From NCBI GenBank assembly GCA_031275035.1, contig JAISPH010000090.1, positions 1 through 23,457 on the forward strand: 23,457 nt of DNA. Direction: 5' to 3'. The notes beneath the pieces were generated by a model. The model had not been told where the DNA came from. It ran no database searches and worked only from the letters and a program-made list of their open reading frames with translations. This document shows, one piece after another, positions 15,510-22,117 of this stretch. A program made the position numbers and the translations under genes. This DNA comes from Treponema sp. (GTDB lineage: Bacteria; Spirochaetota; Spirochaetia; Treponematales; Breznakiellaceae). Every line of letters starts with the position of its first letter. Position 1 is the first letter of the stretch.

Positions 15510-16325
15510 TTACAAATACCGTTTCGGCTTGTCGTTATTAACCAGGGCGTAAAGTTCAATATAGGCTTTGGCGGTACTGGCGGAGATTTTTCCCAGAAGC
15601 ACCTCTTCAATCTGGAACAGGCCCACTTCGCTTGACATAAGCACCTCAATGCGGATAGGTTTTTCCTCTCCCGCCTGAATCCGCACATCTTCGATTGAGT
15701 TGGCGGAATATTTGTGCATGTCTCCCACCCGGGGGCTGCCCGCCAGGGCCATGGGAATCCGGGCCCGCCCCTTTTTCATGTCGCAGCCGTCCGCCACCAG
15801 GATCACCCCCGCCTCCAGGGAATGGATGGTCCGGTTCCCCATGTGGCCCGATATGCCCTCCAGGGCCAGCGACCGGACCATAACCCGCCGGGCAGTATCG
15901 GCGGGGTAAATTTTCTTTAATATCCGGTCTATAATGGGGCAGGAGAGGTAGGCGCTGTGGAGCTCATGATCCTGTCTGCCTACGCTCATCCCCAGATCGT
16001 GGAGAAAGGCGGCGATCAGAACCGCGGTAAGGCTGTCCTCAAAGGCGCCGCATTCTTCGGTTTCCAGGCTGGTGGGAATCCCCGCTTTTCTGAGCAGCCC
16101 CATCATAATAATGGCGTTCAGAACAACGGACCGCATGTGAACCGGGCCATGATCGTTAAAGCCCAGCCGTTTAATGGATACCGTATTGGCATACTCCTGG
16201 AGGGACTGAATTTCATCATCTTCCATGAGAAGCTGTACCGTCCGAAGCGCCTTGCCCGGCGGAATCAGGGCGTTCAGGGCCCCGGTGATTTTGTTGTCCA
16301 GGGACAATTCTTTTGGTGATCGCAT
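15510..16325 (-). CDS. HD-domain phosphohydrolase-like protein
   Basis: The product is 271 residues from the ATG at 16325. Another ATG lies two codons upstream (16331), but GAGGA sits six bases before the second one, so that start is preferred. The metal-binding HD pattern is seen: an early His pair in NDHGPVHM, the HD doublet in AAFLHDLGM (about 109-110), DHELH after it, and a later Asp in VADGCDM. Such domains hydrolyse nucleotides, cyclic nucleotides or (p)ppGpp-like molecules; here the substrate is unknown. The C-terminal 90 residues form a small alpha/beta tail without a known motif. It lies upstream of the kinase gene on the same strand, but that gene has its own promoter in the 77-bp gap, so they need not be one operon. 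It is cytoplasmic. Confidence 0.75.
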   Translation of the reverse strand: MRSPKELSLDNKITGALNALIPPGKALRTVQLLMEDDEIQSLQEYANTVSIKRLGFNDHGPVHMRSVVLNAIIMMGLLRKAGIPTSLETEECGAFEDSLTAVLIAAFLHDLGMSVGRQDHELHSAYLSCPIIDRILKKIYPADTARRVMVRSLALEGISGHMGNRTIHSLEAGVILVADGCDMKKGRARIPMALAGSPRVGDMHKYSANSIEDVRIQAGEEKPIRIEVLMSSEVGLFQIEEVLLGKISASTAKAYIELYALVNNDKPKRYL

Positions 16326-16344
16326 AACCATTCCTCAGATACTC

Positions 16345-16374
16345 ATTACACATTACCGCTTTTTTTCCGATAAT
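16345..16374 (+). promoter_or_regulatory. Candidate promoter abutting the vWA gene start
   Basis: ATTACA (16345-16350), an 18-base spacer and GATAAT (16369-16374) match sigma-70 at four and five positions. Seven bases separate the -10 from ATG 16382 and no SD is visible, the same layout as at the kinase gene. Confidence 0.35.
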
Positions 16375-16381
16375 AAACATT

Positions 16382-17500
16382 ATGTTTAAACGTATTGCAT
16401 TCGGCCTGGGGTTCCTCGGCCTCTGGGCGGTTCAGGTTTTTTCGCAGGATCTTGCCGTCCAACCCGCCGATCTGCGGATTGAACGGCGGGCAGACGGAGT
16501 TCACCTGTTTATCAGGAAAAAACCGGATATTTCTTCGGTACTCCTCACCGAATCTACCCGTGACCCCGGCCGGCAGGCGGATAATTTTGCCTACCGGGCC
16601 GCCGAATGGAATGGGGTAAACGGCAACGAGCCCCGCATTATTGAAGGCCGTCCTATTTCCCAGGAAGACCGGATTTACTCCATTATTGACTCCAGCCCCG
16701 AAAACCATCCCGAACTGGGGCCCGCCTTTCATCTGTATCTTCCCCCCGTCCTGGTGTACGGCTATGAAAATACCCGCCATGGAGAAGTGTACGTGGCGGA
16801 CGGCATTTATATCAATATCCGTTCCTTTGCCCTTCCCTACGGGGATTACCGGGGCGCTTTCCGGGACAACCCCTACCGGCTCCAGGCGGTCCGGCGGCAG
16901 GCCCCGCCTCCGGCGGAGGAAGCGCCCGAAGGGTATATGGGAGAGACCGTAAAGGCCTTTTCGGAGATCAGCGCCTCCGGCCACGGGGAGCTGATCTATT
17001 CCACCGGCCCCGATGATCTGGTAGACAAGATACAGGAAGTTCTGGATCTGGAAAAGGGCAAGCGGCTGGAAATTGTCCTCTGCCTGGATACCACTTCCAG
17101 CATGAAAAACGATATTGATTCGGTTCGTGAACGGCTTATCCCCATGCTTTCGGATATTATGGGCGAATTTAGTTCCTTCCGGATAGGTATGGTTTTGTAC
17201 AAGGATTATTTTGATGAATACCTGAACCAGATGATACCCTTTACCGGAGATTTTGAGGAATTCCAGACGACGTTGAACAATATCAGGGTAAGCGGCGGCC
17301 GGGACATCCCCGAAGCGGTTTATGAAGCCCTTTACGAAGCGGCGATACAGTTTCCCTGGGAGGCGGAGGCCCGGCTGATCGTCCTTATCGGCGACGCCCC
17401 GCCCCATCCCCGGCCCCGGGGCGAGATTACCCGCGAAATGGTAGACGCCGCGGTAAGCGAACGGGGCATCAAGGTGAACGCGATTATTCTGCCTCAGTAG
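16382..17500 (+). CDS. Secreted von Willebrand factor A-domain protein
   Basis: The product is 372 residues. An N-terminal signal peptide (MFKRIAFGLGFLGLWAVQVFS) probably is cut before Gln, so the protein is periplasmic or surface-located. The first 190 residues are a beta-rich region not recognised. A vWA domain occupies about 225-372 with a complete metal-ion-dependent adhesion site: DTTSS (Asp236, Thr238, Ser240), the GGRDIPEA loop, and IGDAPPH. Such domains bind protein ligands through a divalent cation. The protein stops right after the last strand (VNAIILPQ), so the vWA domain is C-terminal and complete. It has no SD and a -10 seven bases before ATG, which suggests a leaderless message. 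It converges with the BamD-like gene. The ligand is unknown. Confidence 0.8.
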   Translation: MFKRIAFGLGFLGLWAVQVFSQDLAVQPADLRIERRADGVHLFIRKKPDISSVLLTESTRDPGRQADNFAYRAAEWNGVNGNEPRIIEGRPISQEDRIYSIIDSSPENHPELGPAFHLYLPPVLVYGYENTRHGEVYVADGIYINIRSFALPYGDYRGAFRDNPYRLQAVRRQAPPPAEEAPEGYMGETVKAFSEISASGHGELIYSTGPDDLVDKIQEVLDLEKGKRLEIVLCLDTTSSMKNDIDSVRERLIPMLSDIMGEFSSFRIGMVLYKDYFDEYLNQMIPFTGDFEEFQTTLNNIRVSGGRDIPEAVYEALYEAAIQFPWEAEARLIVLIGDAPPHPRPRGEITREMVDAAVSERGIKVNAIILPQ

Positions 17501-17505
17501 GGGAG

Positions 17506-17520
17506 CCCTCCGCCGGGAGG
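17506..17520. terminator. Short hairpin between convergent genes (weak terminator candidate)
   Basis: CCCTCC (17506-17511) and GGGAGG (17515-17520) pair around a GCC loop, between the vWA stop and the stop of the convergent lipoprotein gene. No T-run follows on either strand, so Rho-independent termination is doubtful. Confidence 0.3.
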
Positions 17521-17530
17521 CCGCTTCTCG

Positions 17531-17968
17531 CTACGCGCCCGCCGCCTTTTTCCTGAAAAACCGCCGCGGTTTTTCCTTTTCCGTTATCCGTTCCAGAACG
17601 ATGCGGGCAAGTTTTTTGAATTGCTGGGGCAGCAGTTCCTCATCGGGGGTGTTATACCGCGCAAGCAGGGCGTTGAATTTTTCCCTGGCGATTTCGTACT
17701 TTTTCTGCTTGTAATGGATAAAGGCAATCTCGTATTCCGCGGCGCAGACCAGATCGATATTGGAGGCGTAGCGTTCCAGAATGGTCTCATAATAACGGAG
17801 GGCCAGGGCGTAGCGGTTCCTGTCGGACGCTTCCTGGGCGCGCTGGATCAGCTCCGCCGGCGAAAGATCCGCTGCGATTTCCTGGGGGCTGCTGAGGCAG
17901 GCGGAAACAAAAAAAACCATCCCTGCGGTAAGCGCGAGGATATTCGTTTTTAAGAAAAAAGACTTCAT
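17531..17968 (-). CDS. Small TPR-like (BamD-type) lipoprotein
   Basis: The product is 145 residues from the ATG at 17968; a longer frame reaches 18004 but would precede the signal peptide with a non-signal stretch and overlap the promoter. The signal ends at VSAC (Cys24), so it is a lipoprotein. The mature part has two helical hairpins (AELIQRAQEASDRNRYALA; AEYEIAFIHYKQKKYEIARE) with TPR spacing, ending in a basic tail (KEKPRRFFRKK). This resembles the N-terminal half of outer-membrane assembly lipoproteins such as BamD/YfiO, but it is much shorter than BamD (about 240 residues), so equivalence is not claimed. There is no SD; a promoter lies seven bases before the ATG. Confidence 0.7.
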   Translation of the reverse strand: MKSFFLKTNILALTAGMVFFVSACLSSPQEIAADLSPAELIQRAQEASDRNRYALALRYYETILERYASNIDLVCAAEYEIAFIHYKQKKYEIAREKFNALLARYNTPDEELLPQQFKKLARIVLERITEKEKPRRFFRKKAAGA

Positions 17969-17975
17969 ACCAGTA

Positions 17976-18004
17976 ACTATACTGCTTCCGCCCCGCCGGG
18001 ACAA
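17976..18004 (-). promoter_or_regulatory. Promoter abutting the TPR-lipoprotein start codon
   Basis: On the - strand TTGTCC (17999-18004), a 17-base spacer and TATAGT (17976-17981). Seven bases separate the -10 from the ATG at 17968, again without an SD, so the transcript should begin at or one base before the start codon. Confidence 0.5.
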
Positions 18005-18021
18005 GCGGGACTCAAGGGCTT

Positions 18022-18402
18022 TTAGTCTTGCCGGCCCGGCGTCAAAAAATACGGCTCATCCTTGCTGGGCAGGGATTTTCGCAGATCCCGGATAAATTCC
18101 CGGGTATCCCCCATTTCCTCATAGGCGTCGCATTGATCCAGGTAACGCCGGGTTATGGTGCAATATTTGTACATTTTTTCTTCGCCGAGCTTTTTTTTCC
18201 ATTTGCCGGCGGTGCAGCGGACTCTGAGCAGGTACGCCTCCAGCCCGTCGGGTTTGGCGGGGATCAATTTACAGTGGCCGCAGTTTGCGCAGTATATTTT
18301 TCCGCTATGGAATTCTTCGTCATTGAATTCGTCCTTTTCCGCGCTGATGCTCTGAAGCTTTACCGGCGTTTGGACTTCCGGCTCCGCTGTTTGTATCATC
18401 AT
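18022..18402 (-). CDS. Conserved-looking six-cysteine protein (possible zinc binder)
   Basis: The product is 126 residues, not recognised. Six cysteines are visible: Cys38, Cys41 and Cys44 in YCANCGHCKLIP, then Cys63, Cys81 and Cys91. Their paired spacing and the short basic stretch between (GKWKKKLGEEK) resemble a zinc-ribbon or small zinc-cluster protein. There is no signal peptide or membrane segment. ATG occurs twice in a row (18402 and 18399); the only SD-like sequence is GGCGGGTGA just before them. The most unusual thing is its leader: four consecutive hairpins fill the 132 bases that begin 12 bases upstream. It is transcribed away from the arg operon and may share control with it. Confidence refers to it being a real gene. 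Confidence 0.65.
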   Translation of the reverse strand: MMIQTAEPEVQTPVKLQSISAEKDEFNDEEFHSGKIYCANCGHCKLIPAKPDGLEAYLLRVRCTAGKWKKKLGEEKMYKYCTITRRYLDQCDAYEEMGDTREFIRDLRKSLPSKDEPYFLTPGRQD

Positions 18403-18414
18403 TCACCCGCCTTT

Positions 18415-18546
18415 TTCCTGGCTCTCCCAGGAATGAGCTGGTTATCGGTTATTTTATAACCAGCTCTTGCGGTTTTTCAGGCTATGGGCCTTACAAAACC
18501 GCGGTTTTCAAAGCTGCAATTCCAAAATCTGACATTTTGGAACTGC
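18415..18546 (-). ncRNA. Four consecutive hairpins: structured 5' leader (candidate RNA element)
   Basis: Read on the - strand, almost every base of this stretch is paired. H1 joins 18516-18528 to 18534-18546 (13 bp, one G.U on this strand but an A/C mismatch on the other). H2 joins 18469-18476 to 18495-18502 (GCGGTTTT/AAAACCGC) and continues as AGGC/GCCT (18479-18482, 18488-18491). H3 joins 18435-18445 to 18456-18466 (GAGCTGGTTAT, 11 bp perfect). H4 joins 18415-18421 to 18427-18433 (TTCCTGG/CCAGGAA). Gaps between the last three are one or two bases. An extra copy of the H2 arm (palindrome 18495-18508) permits an alternative fold. No known riboswitch core was recognised. Confidence 0.5.
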
Positions 18547-18552
18547 CTCAAA

Positions 18553-18566
18553 TGCATAAATATTCC
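18553..18566. promoter_or_regulatory. ARG-box-like operator half of the arg control region
   Basis: TGCATAAATATTCC agrees with the arginine-repressor box core TGAATWWWWATTCA except for C in place of A at two positions, and it overlaps the - strand -10. A second AT palindrome, AAATAT-GCA-ATATTT (18631-18645), overlaps the + strand -10. A hexameric ArgR/AhrC-type repressor could thus cover both promoters. The match is by eye, and no argR gene is in the window. Confidence 0.35.
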
Positions 18567-18588
18567 AAAAATTACCGTTTTTTGTCAA
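18559..18588 (-). promoter_or_regulatory. Candidate promoter toward the six-cysteine gene
   Basis: On the - strand a perfect -35 TTGACA (18583-18588) is followed after 18 bases by AATATT (18559-18564; four matches to TATAAT). Transcription would begin near 18552, six bases before hairpin H1. The element mirrors the + strand arg promoter: the two -35s lie in a 10-bp inverted repeat (18579-18588 and 18616-18625) and both -10s read AATATT. Confidence 0.4.
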
Positions 18589-18615
18589 GAGACCAGGGTA
18601 ATTTCCCGGTAAATA

Positions 18616-18644
18616 TTGACAAAAATAAATAAATATGCAATATT
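18616..18644 (+). promoter_or_regulatory. Promoter of the arg leader and argCJBD operon
   Basis: A consensus -35 TTGACA (18616-18621), a 17-base spacer and -10 AATATT (18639-18644, four of six). Six bases separate the -10 from the ATG of the 23-codon leader ORF, so the RNA is predicted to start at that ATG. The argC start lies about 150 bases further on. Confidence 0.5.
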
Positions 18645-18650
18645 TCACCC

Positions 18651-18722
18651 ATGAAAAACCGCTGTGCATATCCATTTTATCCTTCCCGCGGGTATAACGC
18701 CTCTTTTTCCCGCCGCCGTTGA
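18651..18722 (+). CDS. Arginine-rich leader peptide of the arg operon (candidate)
   Basis: This is a 23-codon ORF, too short for ordinary gene calling. It begins MKNRCAYPF and ends NASFSRRR before TGA. Five of 23 residues are Arg (4, 13, 21, 22, 23); the last three codons, CGC CGC CGT (18711-18719), directly precede the stop. It is not in frame with argC. It has no SD, but a promoter places the 5' end of the RNA at its ATG, as at three other genes nearby. Peptides with runs of the end-product amino acid just before a biosynthetic operon are the hallmark of attenuation by ribosome stalling (his, trp, leu, ilv leaders). The next gene is argC, which matches arginine. That it is translated is inference. 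Confidence 0.55.
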   Translation: MKNRCAYPFYPSRGYNASFSRRR

Positions 18723-18793
18723 AGATTGGCCCCTGTAAAGAGATTCGAAAATAAGCTATTTTGTATAAGCGCCGGATTTTCCGGTGCGGGAGG
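18706..18793 (+). promoter_or_regulatory. Candidate translational attenuator between arg leader and argC
   Basis: The Arg-codon segment 18706-18718 is complementary to 18782-18793: CCCGC (18709-18713) to GCGGG (18786-18790), CCG (18716-18718) to CGG (18782-18784), and TTT to AGG through one A.U and two G.U pairs. The right-hand segment contains the argC SD, GGGAGG (18788-18793). A competing local stem pairs GCGCCGGA (18769-18776) with TCCGGTGC (18780-18787), ending just before the SD and leaving it free. An AT stem AAAATA/TATTTT lies at 18748-18762. A ribosome stalled on the Arg codons would block the long pairing and expose the SD. No stem followed directly by a T-run was found, so a transcription terminator is not supported. 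Confidence 0.4.
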
Positions 18794-18799
18794 TTTTTG

Positions 18800-19927
18800 A
18801 TGGTTGCGGGTGTAATCGGCGCCACCGGATACGCCGGGGCGGAGCTGACCCGGCTGCTTTCCGGGCATCCACAGATAGATTCCTGTGTCCTCTCCTCCGT
18901 CAGTTTTGAGGGGGAGCGGATTGAACAGATATACCCGAATTTTTCAGGGCGGATTTCCGCTTCCCTGGTAAAACCCGGCGAGGTTCTTGCGGAGGCGGAC
19001 CTGGTTTTTGCGGCGCTGCCCCACGGGGTGGGGGAGCCCTTTGCCCGGACCGCGATGGAGCGGGGAATCCCCTTTATCGATCTTTCCGCGGATTTCCGTT
19101 TTGATGATGATGCAGCGACATTCAGCGCCTGGTACGGAAAAACCTACGCCTTTCCCGAACTGCGGCGGCAGTCGGTTTACGGGCTTCCGGAGCTGAACCG
19201 GGAACGGATCCGGGAGCTGGCCCTTGCGGGGCCGGTGATCATCGGGAATCCCGGCTGTTACCCCACGGGGGCTTCCCTGGGCGCCTTTCCCGCCCTGGCC
19301 CTGGGGCTGGCGGGGCCGGGCCCCATCATTGTGGATTCCGCTTCGGGAGTTACCGGGGGCGGCCGGGAGCCCTCCCGCGCGTTCCATTACCCCGAGTGCG
19401 CCGATTCGACGGCCCCTTACAAGGTGGGGGGCCACCGGCACAGCCCGGAGATTAGCCGGAATTTCGCCGCCATGGCCGCCCGGTCTCCCGGAGGCGGCGC
19501 AAAGCCCGGCCCTGAGGTGATCTTTACCCCCCATCTGGTTCCCATGAACCGGGGCATCCTCAGTTCGATCTACATCCCCCTGGGCGAGTCCTGGCGGGTC
19601 GCGTCCGCCGGGGGAGAGCTCCGGCCTCCCTCCGGGGAGGTCGAGGAGAAAGCCGGGGAAATCCGGGAGCTCTACGCCGGGTTTTACCGGGATGAACCCT
19701 TTGTGCGGGTCCTCCCCGCCGGAACGCCGGCCGCCACCGGCCGGGTGCGGATGTCCAACTTCTGCGATATTTCGGTACACCTGGATGTCCGGGGGACTAC
19801 CCTCATCGTGATAAGCGCCATTGATAATATGGTCAAAGGCGCGGCGGGGCAGGCGGTTCAGAATATGAATCTTGTTTTGGGTTTTGATGAGACTTCGGGC
19901 CTGGATATGGTTCCCGCATCTTTTTAA
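18800..19927 (+). CDS. argC: N-acetyl-gamma-glutamyl-phosphate reductase
   Basis: The product is 375 residues from ATG 18800, with SD GGGAGG (18788-18793) six bases upstream; an in-frame ATG at 18761 lacks an SD and precedes the nucleotide-binding strand with foreign sequence. The NADP-binding motif VIGATGYAGAEL is at 5-16, and the catalytic Cys153 lies in GNPGCYPTG. Further family segments are GVTGGGREP and HLVPMNRGIL. It reduces N-acetyl-glutamyl-phosphate to the semialdehyde, the third step of arginine synthesis. Slightly longer than the common 345 residues, through a Gly/Pro-rich insertion near PGGGAKPGPE and another near SGEVEEK. It is the first gene of argC-argJ-argB-argD and so the control point of the operon. 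Confidence 0.97.
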   Translation: MVAGVIGATGYAGAELTRLLSGHPQIDSCVLSSVSFEGERIEQIYPNFSGRISASLVKPGEVLAEADLVFAALPHGVGEPFARTAMERGIPFIDLSADFRFDDDAATFSAWYGKTYAFPELRRQSVYGLPELNRERIRELALAGPVIIGNPGCYPTGASLGAFPALALGLAGPGPIIVDSASGVTGGGREPSRAFHYPECADSTAPYKVGGHRHSPEISRNFAAMAARSPGGGAKPGPEVIFTPHLVPMNRGILSSIYIPLGESWRVASAGGELRPPSGEVEEKAGEIRELYAGFYRDEPFVRVLPAGTPAATGRVRMSNFCDISVHLDVRGTTLIVISAIDNMVKGAAGQAVQNMNLVLGFDETSGLDMVPASF

Positions 19928-19954
19928 TGTTCTTGTATTGAGAGGCAAATTTTT

Positions 19955-21178
19955 ATGGAAGAAATACCGGGCGGGGTCTGCGCCCCCAGGGGTTTCAGCG
20001 CCGGGGGAATCCGGTGCGGCATCAAGGCCGGTTCCCGGAAACGGGACTTGGGCCTTATCTATTCGGAGCGGCCCTGCGCCGCGGCGGCGATGTTTACGAC
20101 GAACCGGGTGCAGGCGGCCAGCGTCCTGGTGAGCCGGGAGCGGCTGGCGGCGGGGAAGATCCAGGCGCTTATCGCCAATTCGGGAAATGCCAACGCCTGC
20201 ACCGGGGAGGAGGGGCTTGCCGCGGCCCGGCGCATGGCGGATCTGGCGGCGGAGAAGCTGTCCCTGAAGCCCAACAATGTGGCGGTGGCTTCCACCGGGG
20301 TCATCGGGGTTCCCCTGCCCATCGGGGCGGTCGAAAAGGGCATTGACGCCCTGGTACAGAGCCTTGCCGGGGACGAAACAGGCCATGCCGCCGCCCTGGA
20401 GGCGATAATGACCACCGATACCCGGAAAAAGGAAGGGGCCCTGGCTTTTGAACTGGGCGGAGTCCCCGTGCGGATTGGGGCCATGGCCAAAGGCTCAGGG
20501 ATGATACATCCCAACATGGCTACCATGCTCTGTTTTATTACCACCGACGCCGCCCTCTCTCCCCACCTGCTGGATCTGGCCCTGCGCCGGGCGGTAAAAC
20601 GTTCTTTTAACCGGGTTACCATCGACGGAGACACCTCCACCAACGACATGATAATCCTCATGGCCAATGGAGCGGCGGGGAACAAGCCGATTACCTGGGA
20701 CGGCCCCGCCTACGAGACCTTTGCGGAAGCCCTGGAATTGCTCTGCGTCAAACTGGCCCGTTCCATGGCCCGCGACGGGGAGGGCGCGTCCCGGCTAATG
20801 ACCGTAACGGTTTCGGGGGCGGCGGATGAGGATACCGCCGCTCTTCTGGCAAAAGCCGTGGCCTCCTCAAATCTGGTAAAGGCCGCCTGTTTCGGCGCCG
20901 ACGCCAACTGGGGCCGGGTGCTTTGCGCCCTGGGCTATGCGGGGATCGAATTTGATCCCGGCGCGGTGAATATCCGGTTCAGGAGCGCCGCCGGGGAAGT
21001 CTCCGTCTGCCGGGGGGGCGCGTCCCTGCCCTTTTCCGAGGAGGAGGCAAAACGGATCCTGTCCCAAGAGGAGATTGCAATTCTCATAGACCTGGGCGGC
21101 CCGGCGGGAGAGGCTTCCGTTTGGGGCTGTGATCTGACCTACGATTACGTCAAAATAAACGGAGATTACCGTTCTTAG
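19955..21178 (+). CDS. argJ: Ornithine acetyltransferase / N-acetylglutamate synthase
   Basis: The product is 407 residues; SD AGAGG (19941-19945). Family signatures are GFSAGGIRCGIK, FTTNRVQAASV, ANSGNANACTG, the STGVIGVPLP strand, and the self-cleavage site KGSGMIHPNMATML, in which cleavage before Thr190 produces the alpha and beta chains and the nucleophile. It moves the acetyl group from N-acetylornithine to glutamate, so the pathway recycles acetyl groups. Whether it also uses acetyl-CoA cannot be read from sequence by eye, but no separate argA or argE is in the window. It lies 27 bp after argC and 9 bp before argB. Confidence 0.97.
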   Translation: MEEIPGGVCAPRGFSAGGIRCGIKAGSRKRDLGLIYSERPCAAAAMFTTNRVQAASVLVSRERLAAGKIQALIANSGNANACTGEEGLAAARRMADLAAEKLSLKPNNVAVASTGVIGVPLPIGAVEKGIDALVQSLAGDETGHAAALEAIMTTDTRKKEGALAFELGGVPVRIGAMAKGSGMIHPNMATMLCFITTDAALSPHLLDLALRRAVKRSFNRVTIDGDTSTNDMIILMANGAAGNKPITWDGPAYETFAEALELLCVKLARSMARDGEGASRLMTVTVSGAADEDTAALLAKAVASSNLVKAACFGADANWGRVLCALGYAGIEFDPGAVNIRFRSAAGEVSVCRGGASLPFSEEEAKRILSQEEIAILIDLGGPAGEASVWGCDLTYDYVKINGDYRS

Positions 21179-21187
21179 GAAGGAACC

Positions 21188-22066
21188 GTGAAAGAAACGC
21201 CGATAACGAACAACGACCAGGCGGCGGCCCTTATTCAGGCCCTGCCCTATATCCAGCAGCACCGGGGCAAAACCATCGTGGTCAAATACGGCGGAAACGC
21301 CATGATCAACGGAGACCTCAAGGCCGCGGTGATTCAGGATGTGATCTTCATGGCCTGCGCGGGAATCAGAACCGTGCTGGTCCACGGGGGCGGGCCGGAG
21401 ATCGAGGCCATGCTGGGCGCGGTGGGAAAGGAAAGCCGGTTTGTCCGGGGCCTCCGCTACACCGACGAACAGACCATGGAGATCGTCCAGATGGTTCTCT
21501 GCGGCAAGGTGAACAAGGATATTACCGCCCTTATTGAACAGGCCGGCGGCAAAGCCGTCGGACTCTGCGGCATTGACGGGGCCATGCTCAAGGCGGTCCG
21601 GCTGAAAGGGGAAGACCTGGGCATGGTAGGGGAGATCGCGGAGGTGGACGCCGGATTCCTGAATTCCGTTCTGGATTCCGGGGCCATCCCGGTGGTTTCT
21701 TCCGTGGCCTACGGCCTTGGCGAAGACTCAGGCCGCGCCCTGAACATCAACGCCGACATCGCCGCCGCCCGGATCGCCGCCGCCATGGGAGCGGAGAAGC
21801 TCATCCTTATGACCGATGTCCGGGGCATCCTCCGGGACCTCCAGAACCCGGATTCCCTGATCAAAACCGCCTCCCGGACGGAACTGGAGGAGCTGAAAAA
21901 GACCGGCCTGATAAGCAGGGGAATGATCCCCAAAACGGACTGCTGCTGCCTTGCCATGGATGGCGGGGTAAAGAAGACCCACATAATCGACGGCCGCCTT
22001 CCCCACAGCCTGCTCATCGAACTCTTCACCGGCGAGGGCATTGGAACCATGATTGTCCAGGACTGA
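21188..22066 (+). CDS. argB: N-acetylglutamate kinase
   Basis: The product is 292 residues with a GTG start (21188-21190) preceded by GGAAGGA. The phosphate-binding VVKYGGNAM (31-39) and VLVHGGGPEIE (63-73) motifs, the NADIAAARIAAAMGA and LMTDVRGIL segments, and the C-terminal HIIDGRLPHSLLIELFTGEGI are all typical. The 30-residue N-terminal arm with a helix (DQAAALIQALPYIQQHRGK), together with use of argJ, is characteristic of hexameric, arginine-inhibited kinases such as those of Thermotoga and Pseudomonas. Feedback inhibition here is inferred from that architecture. It phosphorylates N-acetylglutamate with ATP, the committed step of the cyclic route. Confidence 0.97.
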   Translation: MKETPITNNDQAAALIQALPYIQQHRGKTIVVKYGGNAMINGDLKAAVIQDVIFMACAGIRTVLVHGGGPEIEAMLGAVGKESRFVRGLRYTDEQTMEIVQMVLCGKVNKDITALIEQAGGKAVGLCGIDGAMLKAVRLKGEDLGMVGEIAEVDAGFLNSVLDSGAIPVVSSVAYGLGEDSGRALNINADIAAARIAAAMGAEKLILMTDVRGILRDLQNPDSLIKTASRTELEELKKTGLISRGMIPKTDCCCLAMDGGVKKTHIIDGRLPHSLLIELFTGEGIGTMIVQD

Positions 22067-22088
22067 CCGGAACCCGGAATTTTATACA

Positions 22089-22104
22089 GCCGCCCTGCGG
22101 CGGC
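22089..22104 (+). other. Hairpin between argB and argD
   Basis: GCCGCC (22089-22094) and GGCGGC (22099-22104) form a perfect 6-bp GC stem with a CTGC loop in the 51-bp gap, immediately before the argD SD (AAAAGGA, 22105-22111). It could tune argD translation or protect the upstream message; no T-run follows. Confidence 0.35.
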
Positions 22105-22117
22105 AAAAGGAAAAACC

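Noticed and set aside
16346..17407. 353-codon - strand frame opposite the vWA gene
   Set aside because: The sense frame has a signal peptide and a complete metal-binding vWA site; the antisense frame has nothing recognisable.
18508..18825. 105-codon - strand frame across the arg control region
   Set aside because: It runs through hairpins and both promoters, lacks an SD and has no family features.
18944..20386. 480-codon - strand frame opposite argC and argJ
   Set aside because: GC-rich antisense shadow without motifs; both sense genes are certain.
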